A DNA stretch of 64,000 bases from Streptomyces sp. NBC_01429 (GCF_036231945.1 NZ_CP109599.1:248001-312000); one strand, 5' to 3'; positions 24,801 to 33,235 are shown, counted from the first letter of the stretch. The notes: generated by a model not told the origin, from the letters alone. Translations and numbers: made by a program.

Positions 24801-25338
24801 CGGCGACCCCGGGACCCTGCGGGGCGCCCGTCTCGTTGATGTCGAAGAAGTCCGCGTTGAACGCGGCGACGGTCCGGCGGCCGGGTCCCGGGTCGTGGTG
24901 GGCGGCGAGTTCGGAGACCGTACGGCGTTCGGAGACCCGTCCGGAGGAGAGGTGGTCGGCGCCCGCACCGGCGGCCAGATCCACCGAAAGGGCGTTCACG
25001 CGCAGCCACTTGTCGGATTCGAGACGGTCGTACGAGGTGAGCCGGATGCCGGGGGCGACCGGCCGGGAGGCGCGCGCCGTCTCGATCCCGTCGGCGTCGG
25101 CGACGGACCGCGACGCACCGGCACCGGCACTCGCGGGCGGCGGCGCGACCGGCCGCAGTGCCTCGGCGGCGGTACGCGGTCGGGGATCGGGACCGGCATC
25201 GGCCGCCGCGGGGGCCACCGCCCCCGCCGCCAGCGCGATGACGGTCGTGAGGAGTAAGGCGGTCCGCGCGGCCGGGCCGGGCCCGCGCACCCCCGCTGTC
25301 CGAACCCGCCTCGTGCCCGAGGCTCCCCCTGTGCCCAC
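21808..25338 (-). CDS. Secreted phosphodiester glycosidase / metallophosphoesterase multidomain protein
   Basis: 1,176 residues from a GTG at 25338 after GGGAG. A signal peptide with ALLLTTVIALAAGAVAPAAA ends near 48. Residues about 150-420 are an NAGPA (phosphodiester glycosidase) domain: FNADFFDINETG near 160 and NLDGGGSST near 395. A Big2-like and a carbohydrate-binding-like middle region follows. A calcineurin-type phosphoesterase occupies about 800-1040 (RFAVMSDAQF, INGDLVDEG, PGNHE near 883, GGHVG near 998), with a Big2-like tail. It probably trims phosphodiester-linked glycans such as teichoic or teichuronic polymers outside the cell. The substrate is inferred. Confidence 0.8.
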   Translation of the reverse strand: MGTGGASGTRRVRTAGVRGPGPAARTALLLTTVIALAAGAVAPAAADAGPDPRPRTAAEALRPVAPPPASAGAGASRSVADADGIETARASRPVAPGIRLTSYDRLESDKWLRVNALSVDLAAGAGADHLSSGRVSERRTVSELAAHHDPGPGRRTVAAFNADFFDINETGAPQGPGVADGRVVHSGESGAERAVGIGPGSAGRILRLYFDGTVTLPSGPRALDAYNAANVPAGGVGAYTADWGEADRVLTVDRAAPVAEAVLRGGRVVSVTDRPGTGPIPAGTTVLVGREAGAQDLAALRPGDPVALEYRPRTDGGPVPRTAVGGRELLVVDGVALGHEGEGNNTAAPRTAVGFSRDGATMQVITVDGRQQDSAGVTLTELGLMMRRAGAYNALNLDGGGSSTLVARAPGSDTLSVANSPSDGSERAVANGLALTAPAGGGRLTGFWVQPRTTPDEAPTVDPVKGGHPERVFPGLTRALTATGFDETYGPATGRPRWRTVRPSVGRVDDGVFTARTGGTTRVRAERAGAGGSTELTVLDTLARILPTTERVALADAGATGSFGIVGLDAHGASAPIEPSDVRLDYDRTLFSVTDDGHGSFAVTSQTGGGAGRITATAGGATTVLAVSVGLDERLVSGFDDAAAWTFSQARASGSVSATPDGRGGTGLTLAYDFTRSTATRAAYASPPQPIPVPGQPQSFSLWIKGDGGGSWPTLHLKDAAGSDQLLRGPYVTWTGWRQVTFAVPAGAATPLTVERFYLAETAADRQYTGEITVDELTARVPPGVELPARSRPADPLIGTAAATAARDWRFAVMSDAQFVARDPDSAIVAQARRTLREIRAARPDFLVINGDLVDEGSPADLDFARTLLTEELGEALPWYYVPGNHEVMGGSIDAFVERFGPAQRVFDHRGTRFLTLDTSRLTLRGGGFAQIRAVREQLDAAARDDRVGSVLVVAHVPPRDPTVQRASELGDRKEAALLERWLADFRRTTGKGAAFIGGHVGVFDASRVDGVPYLINGNSGKAPAGPAGGGGFTGWSLVGVDRVTPGQWKDARLRPWRGGPDWLSVRTRAHTDGLTLDAPTVLTAGREARIAATVTQGTDADRARAVPVAFPLSADWTGSLNLRIGPPAGARPRHAAAFDPTTGTLTALRPGTVTLAVTVSGVTRTAKIRITGTPG

Positions 25339-25476
25339 GACTGCTCCCGGAATACGGTCGGTTCGCGCGGGCCCGTGCGCCCGCGCGACGCAGGCCGCCA
25401 GCATGGCCGCGCACACAGCAATGAACCAGGGGTTCGGCGCGACACCGGGGAGAACACGCGGTGTCGCACCGGCGCG

Positions 25477-27174
25477 TCAGTCCGCCCGGGGCGTGTCGCG
25501 CAGCCCGTCCCTGCGCAGGAGCAGCAGCGCCCGGTCGTCCCCGCCGCTGCGCTCCACGACCGCTTCGAAGAGCCGGTCGGCCAGTTCGGGCAGTCCGGCC
25601 GGGCCCGTGCGGACGCTCTGCCGGAGCGCTTCCAGGCTGTCGCCCAGATCGATGCCGGGCTGTTCCACCAGTCCGTCGGTGCAGAGCAGGAGCGTGTCGC
25701 CGGGCCCGAGCGTCCCCGTGGTGACCGGGTAGCTGATCCCGCCGGGTCCGGCGAACTCGGCGGAGAGACCGAGGGGCAGCCCGCCCGCGGCCGGGAGCCA
25801 GGAACAGGTTCCGTCGGCGCGCCGCACCAGCGGGTCGAGGTGGCCGGCGCGCACGATCCGCAGCGCCCCGGTCGCCGGCCGTACCTCCACGTACGTGCAG
25901 GTCGCGAAGCGGTCGGTGTCCAGCCGGCGCAGCAGGACCGAGGCGCGGGCCAGCGCGGCGTCCGGCGGGTGTCCCTCGGCGGTGTAGGCCCACAGCGCCA
26001 TGCGCAACTGCCCCATCACGACCGCCGCGTCCGTGTCGTGGCCCTGGACGTCGCCGATCGTCAGCCCCACCCGGCCGCCGGGCAGCGGCAGTACGTCGTA
26101 CCAGTCGCCGCCGACGCTCCGGCCGATCCGTGCCGAGCGGTAGCGCACGGCGGTCCGCACGCCGGGGACCTCGGGGATGCGCCGGGGCAGCATCGCCTGC
26201 TGGAGGTCCTCGGCGAGGTCGTGCTCCTGCTCGTAGAGCATGGCCCGTTGCAGGCTCTGCGCGATCCCGCTGCTGAGCGCGACCAGCAGATTGCGCTCCT
26301 CCTCGTGGAAGCCGCCGGGCCGGGGCGAGAGCAGCCCGAGCACGCCGATCGGCCTGGCCTGGGCGATCAGCGGGAGGTAGGCGCCGGAGGCCACGGAGAG
26401 CGGTTCGATGTGCGGCCAGAGCAGCGGGTAGGAGGAGCTGAACTCCTCCCGGGAGTCGATGAAGCGGGGCCGCTCGGTGCGTACCACCTCGCTCATCGGG
26501 TACGGGTCGGCGATCCGGGTGTAGCGCAGCTCCGGTACGAATGACCCGGAGCGGGCTTCGGCGACCATCCGGATGCGGCCGCCCTCGACCACGCCCAGCA
26601 TCACGCTGACCGCGGTGAGATGCCCGAGCGCCTCTTTGTCGCGCAGTACGTCGAGGACGTCCTCGACGCTGCCGGCGGAGGCCAGCAGGGCGGTGGTGCG
26701 GGCCACCACGCCGGTCAGCCGCTGCCGGTCCTCGTCGAGATCGCTTCTCGCGGCGATCTCGGTCAGCTCGTGCTGGGCGTCGCGGACGATGCCGATGATC
26801 CGCCGCGGCCGTCCGTCGGTGTCGTGTCTGATGTGCGCCTGGGTGTGGGCCCAGCGCGAGCCGCCGTCCCGGCCGCGGATCCGGAAGTACGCGCCGTAGT
26901 CGGCCGTCCCTCTCTTGAGCGCCCGGGCCACCAGCGACTTCAGCCGCGCGGCGTCGTGCGGCAGCAGCCGGTGGGTGAGGCTCTCCGGCCGGCCCCGGTA
27001 GGTGTCCGGCGCCACGTCGAGGAGGCGGAGCGCGGCGCGGTCCAGATGGAGGGTTCCCGTGTCGAGATCCCAGTCGAAAGTGCCCATGCGGTTCAGAGCG
27101 AGGCTCAGGTCCGGCTGGGCGGGCCAGTCGTCCGGCGGCGCCGTGCCGGCCGGAGGTTCACCCCGTTCGGCCAT
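25477..27174 (-). CDS. PAS-GAF-PP2C (SpoIIE-type) serine phosphatase
   Basis: 565 residues, cytosolic. The PAS domain spans about 25-140 (MGTFDWDLDTGTLHLDRAAL) and the GAF domain about 150-310. The PPM/SpoIIE phosphatase domain at about 330-560 shows GGDWYDVLPLPGG, TIGDVQGHDTDAA and LLLCTDGLVE, with the metal-binding Asp residues present. Such proteins dephosphorylate anti-sigma-factor antagonists, feeding sigma-B-like stress pathways. No anti-sigma antagonist gene is adjacent, so the target is unknown. It is divergent from the ABC exporter. Confidence 0.9.
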   Translation of the reverse strand: MAERGEPPAGTAPPDDWPAQPDLSLALNRMGTFDWDLDTGTLHLDRAALRLLDVAPDTYRGRPESLTHRLLPHDAARLKSLVARALKRGTADYGAYFRIRGRDGGSRWAHTQAHIRHDTDGRPRRIIGIVRDAQHELTEIAARSDLDEDRQRLTGVVARTTALLASAGSVEDVLDVLRDKEALGHLTAVSVMLGVVEGGRIRMVAEARSGSFVPELRYTRIADPYPMSEVVRTERPRFIDSREEFSSSYPLLWPHIEPLSVASGAYLPLIAQARPIGVLGLLSPRPGGFHEEERNLLVALSSGIAQSLQRAMLYEQEHDLAEDLQQAMLPRRIPEVPGVRTAVRYRSARIGRSVGGDWYDVLPLPGGRVGLTIGDVQGHDTDAAVVMGQLRMALWAYTAEGHPPDAALARASVLLRRLDTDRFATCTYVEVRPATGALRIVRAGHLDPLVRRADGTCSWLPAAGGLPLGLSAEFAGPGGISYPVTTGTLGPGDTLLLCTDGLVEQPGIDLGDSLEALRQSVRTGPAGLPELADRLFEAVVERSGGDDRALLLLRRDGLRDTPRAD

Positions 27175-27268
27175 GCAGCCACCTTCTCACCGATCGGCCC
27201 GAACCACTCCCGGAGCGGTTCGCCGCCCGCTGCCGGGGCGGCTCGGAAGCAGGCCGCCAACCGCGCCT

Positions 27269-27283
27269 AGAAAGCGCTTCCTA
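27269..27283. promoter_or_regulatory. LacI-like dyad before the ABC exporter
   Basis: AGAAAGCGCTTCCT is a near-palindrome around AGCGCT, the centre typical of LacI-family sites. It lies about 80 bp upstream of the exporter and also faces the phosphatase gene. No LacI gene is adjacent. Confidence 0.3.
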
Positions 27284-27358
27284 TCGGGTACGGATCGGAG
27301 CAGACTTCATCCCCGCACCCACGAGCCACCGCCCCTCCCGAAGAGGACTTCGCTCTCC

Positions 27359-29146
27359 ATGCCGAAACCCGAATCCGTCCCGCGAACGAGCCCGCTGGAC
27401 CACCACTACTCCGGGGAGCACCCGCTCCGCACTCTCGCCTATCTCTTCCGTCCGGACCGCCGCAGGCTCTCGCTCGCCGTCCTGGTCTTCGCCGTCAAAC
27501 ACATACCGGTCTGGCTGCTTCCGCTGATCACGGCCAACATCATCGACGTGGTCGTGGAGCGCCGGCCGATCGCCGAGCTCTGGTACAACACCGGCGTCCT
27601 GGTGTTCGTCCTGGTCCTCAACTTCCCGCTGGCGCTGCTCTACGCACGCCTGATGAGCGCCAGCATCCGCCGGATGGGCCGCGAGCTGCGCGCGGCGCTC
27701 TGCCGCCGGATGCAGCATCTGTCCATCGGATACCACTCCCGGGTCAGCGCCGGCGTCCTCCAGACCAAGGTCGTACGGGACGTCGAGGGCGTGGAGCAGA
27801 TGACCCAGCAGAGCGCCGACATGGGGCTCGGCGCCATCATGACGCTGATCGGCGGAGTGGGGGTGATCGGGTACCGGGCCCCGGTGGTGCTGCCGGTCTT
27901 CCTGGTCGTCGTCCCGCTGGCGGCGCTGCTGGTGCTCCGGCTGCGCTCCCGCATCCGGAGCAACAACGAGCGGTTCAGGGTGGAGGTCGAGCGGATGTCC
28001 TCGCACGTCGGCGAGATGACCACCCTGATCCCCATCACCCGCGCCCACGGCCTGGAACGGACCGCGCTGCACCGCGTCGACCACACCCTGGAGCGGGTCC
28101 ACTCCGCCGGATTCCGGCTCGATCTGCTCAACGGCCGCTTCGGATCGCTCTCCTGGATCCTGCTCAACACCATGGCCGTCGGCTGCCTCTCGGGCTCCGC
28201 GGTCGTCGCGTACTACGGCCTGCTGGGACTGTCGGCGGGCGATGTCGTCATGATCAGCGCCTTCTTCACGGCGCTGACCGCCTCGCTGACCACCCTGATG
28301 AGCCTGACCCCGATCATCTCCAAGGGGCTGGAGTCGGTGCGCTCGATGGGTGAGGTCCTCCAGGCGCCCGACCTGGAGAGCAACGAGGGCAAGACGTCCG
28401 TGGAGCGGGTCGGGGGACGGATCGACTTCGAGGCGATGGGGTTCAGCTATCCCGGGGCGACGGAGCCCTCGGTGCACGGCTTCGGCCTGTCCGTACGGCC
28501 CGGCGAGACGATAGCCCTGGTCGGGGCGTCGGGCGCGGGCAAGTCCACCATCCTGAATCTGCTGATCGGCTTCATCAGGCCCACGGAGGGCCGCATCCTG
28601 CTGGACGGCGCGGACATGGCGGAGCTGGATCTGCGGACGTACCGGCGTTTCCTGTCCGTCGTACCGCAGGAGTCGATCCTCTTCGAGGGGACGGTCAGGG
28701 AGAACGTCACCTACGGGCTGGAGGAGGGCGCCGACGAGGAGGCGCTGCGCCGGGCGCTGCTCGCCGCCAACGCGACGGAGTTCGTGGAGCGGCTGCCCGA
28801 CGGTCTCGACACGGTGGTGGGACAGCGCGGCGCGCGGCTGTCGGGCGGCCAGAAGCAGCGGCTGGCGATCGCCCGGGCGCTGATCAGGGACCCGCGCGTC
28901 CTGGTGCTGGACGAGGCGACCTCGGCGCTGGACAACAAGTCGGAGGGGCTGATCCAGGACGCGCTGTCCCATCTGGTGCGGGGCCGCACGGTGTTCGTCG
29001 TCGCGCACCGGCTGTCCACCATCCGGAGCGCGGACCGGATCGTCGTGATGGAGCACGGCCGCATCGTCGAGGTGGGCAGCCACCACGAACTGCTGGCCGG
29101 GAACGGCCCGTACGCCACCACGCTCCAGCCGCGCCGCTCGGGCTGA
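27359..29146 (+). CDS. ABC transporter, fused permease and ATPase (exporter)
   Basis: 595 residues, a half-transporter that must dimerise. The transmembrane domain is at about 35-325. The nucleotide-binding domain at about 360-590 has Walker A GASGAGKST, Q-loop VPQESILFEG, signature LSGGQKQR, Walker B VLVLDEATSALD and the H-loop AHRLSTI. It resembles multidrug/lipid exporters of the MsbA/BmrA kind. Start is the ATG at 27359; an upstream extension exists but overlaps the divergent gene. The substrate is unknown. Confidence 0.92.
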   Translation: MPKPESVPRTSPLDHHYSGEHPLRTLAYLFRPDRRRLSLAVLVFAVKHIPVWLLPLITANIIDVVVERRPIAELWYNTGVLVFVLVLNFPLALLYARLMSASIRRMGRELRAALCRRMQHLSIGYHSRVSAGVLQTKVVRDVEGVEQMTQQSADMGLGAIMTLIGGVGVIGYRAPVVLPVFLVVVPLAALLVLRLRSRIRSNNERFRVEVERMSSHVGEMTTLIPITRAHGLERTALHRVDHTLERVHSAGFRLDLLNGRFGSLSWILLNTMAVGCLSGSAVVAYYGLLGLSAGDVVMISAFFTALTASLTTLMSLTPIISKGLESVRSMGEVLQAPDLESNEGKTSVERVGGRIDFEAMGFSYPGATEPSVHGFGLSVRPGETIALVGASGAGKSTILNLLIGFIRPTEGRILLDGADMAELDLRTYRRFLSVVPQESILFEGTVRENVTYGLEEGADEEALRRALLAANATEFVERLPDGLDTVVGQRGARLSGGQKQRLAIARALIRDPRVLVLDEATSALDNKSEGLIQDALSHLVRGRTVFVVAHRLSTIRSADRIVVMEHGRIVEVGSHHELLAGNGPYATTLQPRRSG

Positions 29147-29349
29147 GCGCCCCGGCGAGCGGGGCCGGTGCGGCGACGGGCGCGGTTGCGCCGGTCGGGT
29201 GAGCGAACCGGCTCCGCCGATCAGGTGGGAGACCGGGCTGATCGAAAACGGATGGCGCGATGGGCGTTACCGAGTGTGAGTCCCGGCGTTGAAGTGCGTG
29301 AAGGCCGCACATCGTGCGGCTGTGCTCCACACGTTCAAGGAGAATCTTG

Positions 29350-29619
29350 ATGTCGCGTATCGCGAAGGCAACCGCTGTTCTCGTCGGCACGGGCGCCGTG
29401 CTGGCCGGTGGCGCCGGTATGGCCGCTGCCGACGCCGGCGCCGGCGCCGCCGCTGTCGGCTCGCCCGGTGTCCTGTCCGGCAATGTCGTCCAGGTCCCGG
29501 TGCACATCCCGGTCAACGTCTGCGGCAACACGATCGACGTGGTCGGTCTGCTCAACCCGGCGTTCGGCAACCAGTGCGCCAACATCTCGGGCGGCCACCA
29601 CGGCGGCTACGGCTACTGA
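29350..29619 (+). CDS. Short chaplin, hydrophobic aerial-hypha surface protein
   Basis: 89 residues. A Sec signal peptide (about 1-28, ending AAADA) precedes one chaplin domain (SPGVLSGNVVQVPVHIPVNV, then CGNTIDVVGLLNPAFGNQC) with the two conserved Cys. There is no LPXTG anchor, so it belongs to the short chaplins (ChpD-H type) that self-assemble into amyloid fibrils on aerial hyphae and spores. It is closest in pattern to ChpF/G/H. The His/Gly/Tyr-rich tail GGHHGGYGY is unusual. The ATG follows AAGGAG, and two strong terminators lie downstream. Confidence 0.93.
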   Translation: MSRIAKATAVLVGTGAVLAGGAGMAAADAGAGAAAVGSPGVLSGNVVQVPVHIPVNVCGNTIDVVGLLNPAFGNQCANISGGHHGGYGY

Positions 29620-29659
29620 GCCGCGGCACCGGTGAGCCACGGCCACCGGTCTGATCGCG

Positions 29660-29736
29660 GAATGACCGTGCGCGGCCCCCGGGCCGCGCGATTCCGGTGA
29701 AGGACGGCCCCTCGCGTGCGAACGCGGGGGGCCGTC
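29660..29736. terminator. Two consecutive hairpin terminators, chaplin / tyrosinase
   Basis: GCGCGGCCC with GGGCCGCGC (29670-29689) and GACGGCCCC...CGCGT with ACGCG...GGGGCCGTC (29703-29736, loop GCGA) lie between the convergent genes. Confidence 0.75.
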
Positions 29737-29822
29737 GCAATGTGCGGACGCGGGGGCCGTCGCGTGTACGGACGCGGGGCCCGGCCCGACGCACGTGGTA
29801 CGGGACCGGGCGGGGCCGGGTG

Positions 29823-30686
29823 TCACTCGGCGTAGCGGTAGAGCTTTCCGTGGTCCAGGAGTTCGGACGGCTTGACGTTCCACGGCGGCAGGGGTTCGTC
29901 CAGGCTCATGACCCGGCCGCCCTGCGGATCGCCGGAGCGCAGCTTCGTCCTCGGCAGATAGCCCGAGTCCGGGTGCCTGCGCTGCCAGCGGTCCCAGACG
30001 AGATCGACGAAGGAGTGGTGCAGCCAGAAGACGGGGTCGTTGGGCGAGGCCGCGCTCAGCATGGCCCCGCCGACCCAGCGGTGGACCCGGTTGTGGTTGC
30101 GCTCGCGCGGGACGGTGCGGACGCTCCAGCCCTCCAGGGCGTTGCGGAAGCCCGTGGTGACGGTCGAGTCCCAGGGGTCGGCGTCGTAGACCGTCTCGTT
30201 CAGCGCCGAGGCCAGTTCGTCCTTGCCGGGCAGGCTGATCGGTGAGCCCGGACGGCCGAGGTCGCGGGTCAGGAACTTCCCGCTCGTCACCCCGTTCCTG
30301 ATGGTCCAGTTGCCCGCCTTGTAGGCGAAGGGGCCGGTCGTGACCTGCTGGTCGCGCGAGCGGCCGGTGCCGCCGAGGAAGTCCTCGGCCCACAGCCCGG
30401 CGGCGGGGGTGTTGTCGGTCGTCCAGTCCCAGTACGGGACGGTCACCCCGGGGTCCACGCGCTGGAGGGCTCGCTCGAACTCCAGCAGGAACCGCCGGTG
30501 CCAGGGGAAGAAGGACGGGGTCATGTGCCCCGCGCGCGGGCCACTGTCCGCGTCGGCGATGTTGTACTGGCTGTGCAGCCGGACGAAGTCCTCGTACTCG
30601 CCCGTGCGCTTCAGCTCCAGAACGGCGCTGACGAAGCTGCGCTTCTCGGCGCCGGTGAGATCGCGCTGGTTCTTTCTGGTGTACAC
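29823..30686 (-). CDS. melC2: Tyrosinase
   Basis: 287 residues from a GTG. All six copper-binding His are visible: CuA His38, His54 and His63 (PWHRRFLLEFERAL) and CuB His198, His202 (HNRVHRWVGG) and His224 (WLHHSFVD). It oxidises tyrosine to DOPA and dopaquinone, giving melanin. It needs the MelC1 chaperone encoded 26 bases upstream for copper loading and export, since it has no signal peptide. It is a little longer than the usual approximately 273 residues. Convergent with the chaplin gene. Confidence 0.95.
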   Translation of the reverse strand: MYTRKNQRDLTGAEKRSFVSAVLELKRTGEYEDFVRLHSQYNIADADSGPRAGHMTPSFFPWHRRFLLEFERALQRVDPGVTVPYWDWTTDNTPAAGLWAEDFLGGTGRSRDQQVTTGPFAYKAGNWTIRNGVTSGKFLTRDLGRPGSPISLPGKDELASALNETVYDADPWDSTVTTGFRNALEGWSVRTVPRERNHNRVHRWVGGAMLSAASPNDPVFWLHHSFVDLVWDRWQRRHPDSGYLPRTKLRSGDPQGGRVMSLDEPLPPWNVKPSELLDHGKLYRYAE

Positions 30687-30712
30687 GGTCGGGGCCTTCC
30701 CGAGGTCGGATG

Positions 30713-31315
30713 TCAGATGTGGTGGAGCGGTCCCCCGGGCCGCAGTCGGGCGCCCCGCAGGTCGTCCACCGCCGCCCTGGCCGCCTCGATCGGGGTGGGG
30801 AACGACTGGTAGTGGTTGACCGCGCTCAGATAGCTGCCGTCCGCGCGCCGCATGACGTGCAGGGGGCGCCCGTCGATCAGGACGGCGGGCGCGGCCGGCG
30901 CGCCGTCGGGCCCGGCCGGGACGGCGGCGGCAGCGGGGACGGCGGGGCTCACCCCGTCCGGGTCCGCGGGGCCGACCTGGATACGGCGCCCCCGGTACAT
31001 CTCGTCGAGAGCCGCGCCCGGTCCGTGCTCCCCGGCGGACGCGCCGGGTGCGGCGGGTGCGGCGGGTGCGGCGGGTGCGGCGGGTGCGGGTGCGGGGGCG
31101 GGGGCGCTCCGGCCGGCCCGCAGGATCGGCGCCAGCACCGCCGAAGTGCCCGTGACCACGCCCAGGGTGAACAGCGCGCGCAGCAGATGGCGCCGGGACC
31201 GCGCGGGGCCGGGATGGCCTGGACGGCCGGGACGCCCGGCCCGTGGCGGCGCCGGCCGCTGCTGGATTCCGTCCGGCACCTCGTCCGGCATTCTGTCCGG
31301 CGTTCCGTCCGCCAT
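30713..31315 (-). CDS. melC1: Tyrosinase cofactor / copper chaperone MelC1, long form
   Basis: 200 residues from the ATG at 31315. An Arg-rich N-terminus and hydrophobic segment (LLRALFTLGVVTGTSAVLAP, about 44-63) form a Tat-like signal. A linker with repeated Ala-Pro units (about 70-90) follows, then the MelC1 domain: YRGRRIQ and GRPLHVMRRADGSYLSAVNH with its copper-transfer His. It delivers copper to MelC2 and carries it out of the cell. Typical MelC1 is about 130-150 residues; the extra length is mostly the repeat linker and a second Ala/Pro-rich insert. Confidence 0.9.
   Translation of the reverse strand: MADGTPDRMPDEVPDGIQQRPAPPRAGRPGRPGHPGPARSRRHLLRALFTLGVVTGTSAVLAPILRAGRSAPAPAPAPAAPAAPAAPAAPGASAGEHGPGAALDEMYRGRRIQVGPADPDGVSPAVPAAAAVPAGPDGAPAAPAVLIDGRPLHVMRRADGSYLSAVNHYQSFPTPIEAARAAVDDLRGARLRPGGPLHHI
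31045..31113. repeat. 9-bp tandem repeat in melC1
   Basis: The unit GGTGCGGCG repeats about five times, then degenerates to GGTGCGGGG-type units. It encodes the Ala-Ala-Pro linker of MelC1. In-frame slippage here would only change linker length. Confidence 0.75.
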
Positions 31316-31476
31316 GAAGATCTCCGCTCGTCGCACACCACTGGGTCGGGGCGGCGGCCCGGGTACGCGAGGAAGGCGCGCAGCCCGGCCGCCGCCCCGA
31401 CCGGGACAACGAGACGAGAGCCAAACAGTTATCGGGCGGCCGGGTGGTGACCGGCCTCCCTGGGGTGCGGGCGGGT

Positions 31477-31839
31477 TCAGACGATGCCGACGACCGTCAC
31501 CGTGATCCGCACCCGGTCGCCCGGCTCGGACAGCACGTCCTCGGCCGCCGCCCCGGCCGCCGCGCGGACGGCGCGGGTGACGTCGAGGGCCCGGTGCGAG
31601 GCGCGCGCGACCAGCTGGATGTCGATGTGCCAGACCTCCGGGCCGCCGTCGAGCGGTCTGACCCGTACGCCCGAGTTGCCGGCGGCCGTCCCGCCGCCGG
31701 GGCGCCCGGCGCGGGAGGCGGCGGAGGCACGGAGCCGGTCGACGATTCCGGGCCGCAGGAACGCCACCCCCGCGATCCGCCGTGCGGCGTCGGCCGTCGC
31801 CAGGGCCAGTTCGTCCTGGATCTTCCGCTGTGCGTTCAC
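31477..31839 (-). CDS. Asp23/Gls24-like protein, small
   Basis: 120 residues from a GTG after GGAGGAC. The C-terminal half (WHIDIQLVARASHRALDVTR and VRITVTVVGIV) matches the Asp23 beta-alpha pattern seen in the two neighbouring genes; the N-terminal half is helical. It is the last gene of the sigma-anti-sigma operon, overlapping the preceding stop by 4 bases. Asp23 proteins are membrane-associated envelope-stress proteins in Gram-positives. The role here is inferred from family and context. Confidence 0.65.
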   Translation of the reverse strand: MNAQRKIQDELALATADAARRIAGVAFLRPGIVDRLRASAASRAGRPGGGTAAGNSGVRVRPLDGGPEVWHIDIQLVARASHRALDVTRAVRAAAGAAAEDVLSEPGDRVRITVTVVGIV

Positions 31840-32615
31840 CGGTGTCCTCCTTCCTCTTGCTCCCCGGATCCCGCCGGGGCCTCGTCGTCGAGGACGTCGA
31901 CGATCAGTACGTCGATACGGGCCACCTCGATGCCGATGGCGTCCTGCGCCGCCTCGGCCACCCGTGCGCGTACCGACTCGGCCAGTTCGGGCAGCGGCCA
32001 CTGGAGCCCGGCCACGACCTCCAGTCTGACCTGGACGGGTCCCCGGTCCCCCGGTCCCCCGGTTGACGTGCCGGTGCGCCCTGCGGCGCCCGGGTCCAGC
32101 GGACCGATCCGGCAGCTGCCCGCCCGGACCATCGGCAGGGACTCGGCGGCGGCGCGGAAGGCGCGGGCGGCCGCGGCCTCCACGATCCAGGTGTCGTCCT
32201 CGGGGTCTCCCAGGGGCAGGGGCCTGCCGGGGCGCAGCTCCAGCCGCACGATGTCCATGACACGACCGGTCAGCTCGGCGAGACCGGTGGTGTCGGGTGT
32301 GTCGTCCGCGCGTGCCTCCCGCACGGCGTCGTCCAGGGCGGCCAGATCGGCCAGTGCGGCGGAGCAGTGCGGGCAGTCGGACATATGGGGGTCGAGCGCG
32401 CTCTCCCCGGCGTCCCACGCCTCCCAGACGGCGCTCAGTTCGCGGCCGCAGGGCAGGAGTTCCTCGTCCTCCGGCACTTCGGCGTCCGGCGCCTCCTGAT
32501 CCGTCAGCGCCTCCTGATCCGTAGGCGTCAGCGCCTCCTCGTCGTGTGTCGTCGCGTGCTCAGCAGGCGTCTGCCCCGGCTCCCCGGGGCGGCCTGAATG
32601 CGCGTTCAGCGCCAT
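31836..32615 (-). CDS. Soluble zinc anti-sigma factor with Asp23-like C-terminal domain
   Basis: 259 residues with no membrane helix. HMSDCPHC (His77, Cys81, Cys84) is the HxxxCxxC motif of zinc-associated anti-sigma factors. The C-terminal domain (about 150-250; VRLEVVAGLQWPLPELAESV and IDVLIVDVLDDE) resembles Asp23/Gls24. It overlaps the sigma gene by 10 bases and the downstream Asp23 gene by 4, so the three form one operon. It should hold the ECF sigma factor inactive. Fusion of the two domains is noteworthy. Confidence 0.7.
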   Translation of the reverse strand: MALNAHSGRPGEPGQTPAEHATTHDEEALTPTDQEALTDQEAPDAEVPEDEELLPCGRELSAVWEAWDAGESALDPHMSDCPHCSAALADLAALDDAVREARADDTPDTTGLAELTGRVMDIVRLELRPGRPLPLGDPEDDTWIVEAAAARAFRAAAESLPMVRAGSCRIGPLDPGAAGRTGTSTGGPGDRGPVQVRLEVVAGLQWPLPELAESVRARVAEAAQDAIGIEVARIDVLIVDVLDDEAPAGSGEQEEGGHR

Positions 32616-33235
32616 GCGCTCATCGCCTCCGTCAGGTAGCGGCGTGCGCGGAAGACCCTGCCACGGACCGCCTGAAGGCTGATTCCGACCGTCTCCGCGA
32701 TGTTCTCGTACGACAGTCCGTGCAGCTCACGCAGCACCCAGCAGGCGCGTTGCTCCGGCGAGAGCCCCGCCATGGCCACCGCCAGGGCGCGGGTGGCCGC
32801 ATGGGATTCGGCCGCGCGAGCGGGTGAGGACTGGTATTCGGGCGCGGCCGGTTCCGGTACCGAGTCAAGATCGGTGGCCGGACGGCGCGCGCGTAGTTGA
32901 TTGAGGCACCGGTTGGTGACAATCCGGTACATCCAGGTTCTGAAGGCCGATTCGCCGCGGAACTCCGGCAGCTTCCGCCAGGCGTTCACGAACGCGTCCT
33001 GCACGGCGTCCTCCGCCTCGGTGCGGTTGCCGAGCAGGCGCGTCGCCAGCTGGAGCATGACCGGGCCGTGCCGGCGCACCAGTACTTCGAACGCTTCCTC
33101 GTCGCCTTCGCCCGCGCGTACGGCCAGCAGGCCGTCGTCGGACGGGTCCTGGTCCTGGGCCGGATCATGCTCCCGGCCCCGTCCCGGATCCCGGTCCGGC
33201 GCGCGTGCTGACAGTTGATTCCCGTTGCCGGGCAC
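32606..33235 (-). CDS. ECF-type RNA polymerase sigma factor
   Basis: 209 residues from a GTG. Region 2 (AEDAVQDAFVNAWRKLPEFR and FRTWMYRIVTNRCLNQLRAR) binds core polymerase and the -10 element. Region 4 (LSYENIAETVGISLQAVRGR) is the -35-binding helix-turn-helix. An acidic, disordered N-terminal 35 residues precede region 2. It is followed by an anti-sigma gene and faces an Asp23 gene, the probable regulon member. It is likely autoregulated and envelope-stress-responsive, by inference. Confidence 0.9.
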   Translation of the reverse strand: MPGNGNQLSARAPDRDPGRGREHDPAQDQDPSDDGLLAVRAGEGDEEAFEVLVRRHGPVMLQLATRLLGNRTEAEDAVQDAFVNAWRKLPEFRGESAFRTWMYRIVTNRCLNQLRARRPATDLDSVPEPAAPEYQSSPARAAESHAATRALAVAMAGLSPEQRACWVLRELHGLSYENIAETVGISLQAVRGRVFRARRYLTEAMSAWR

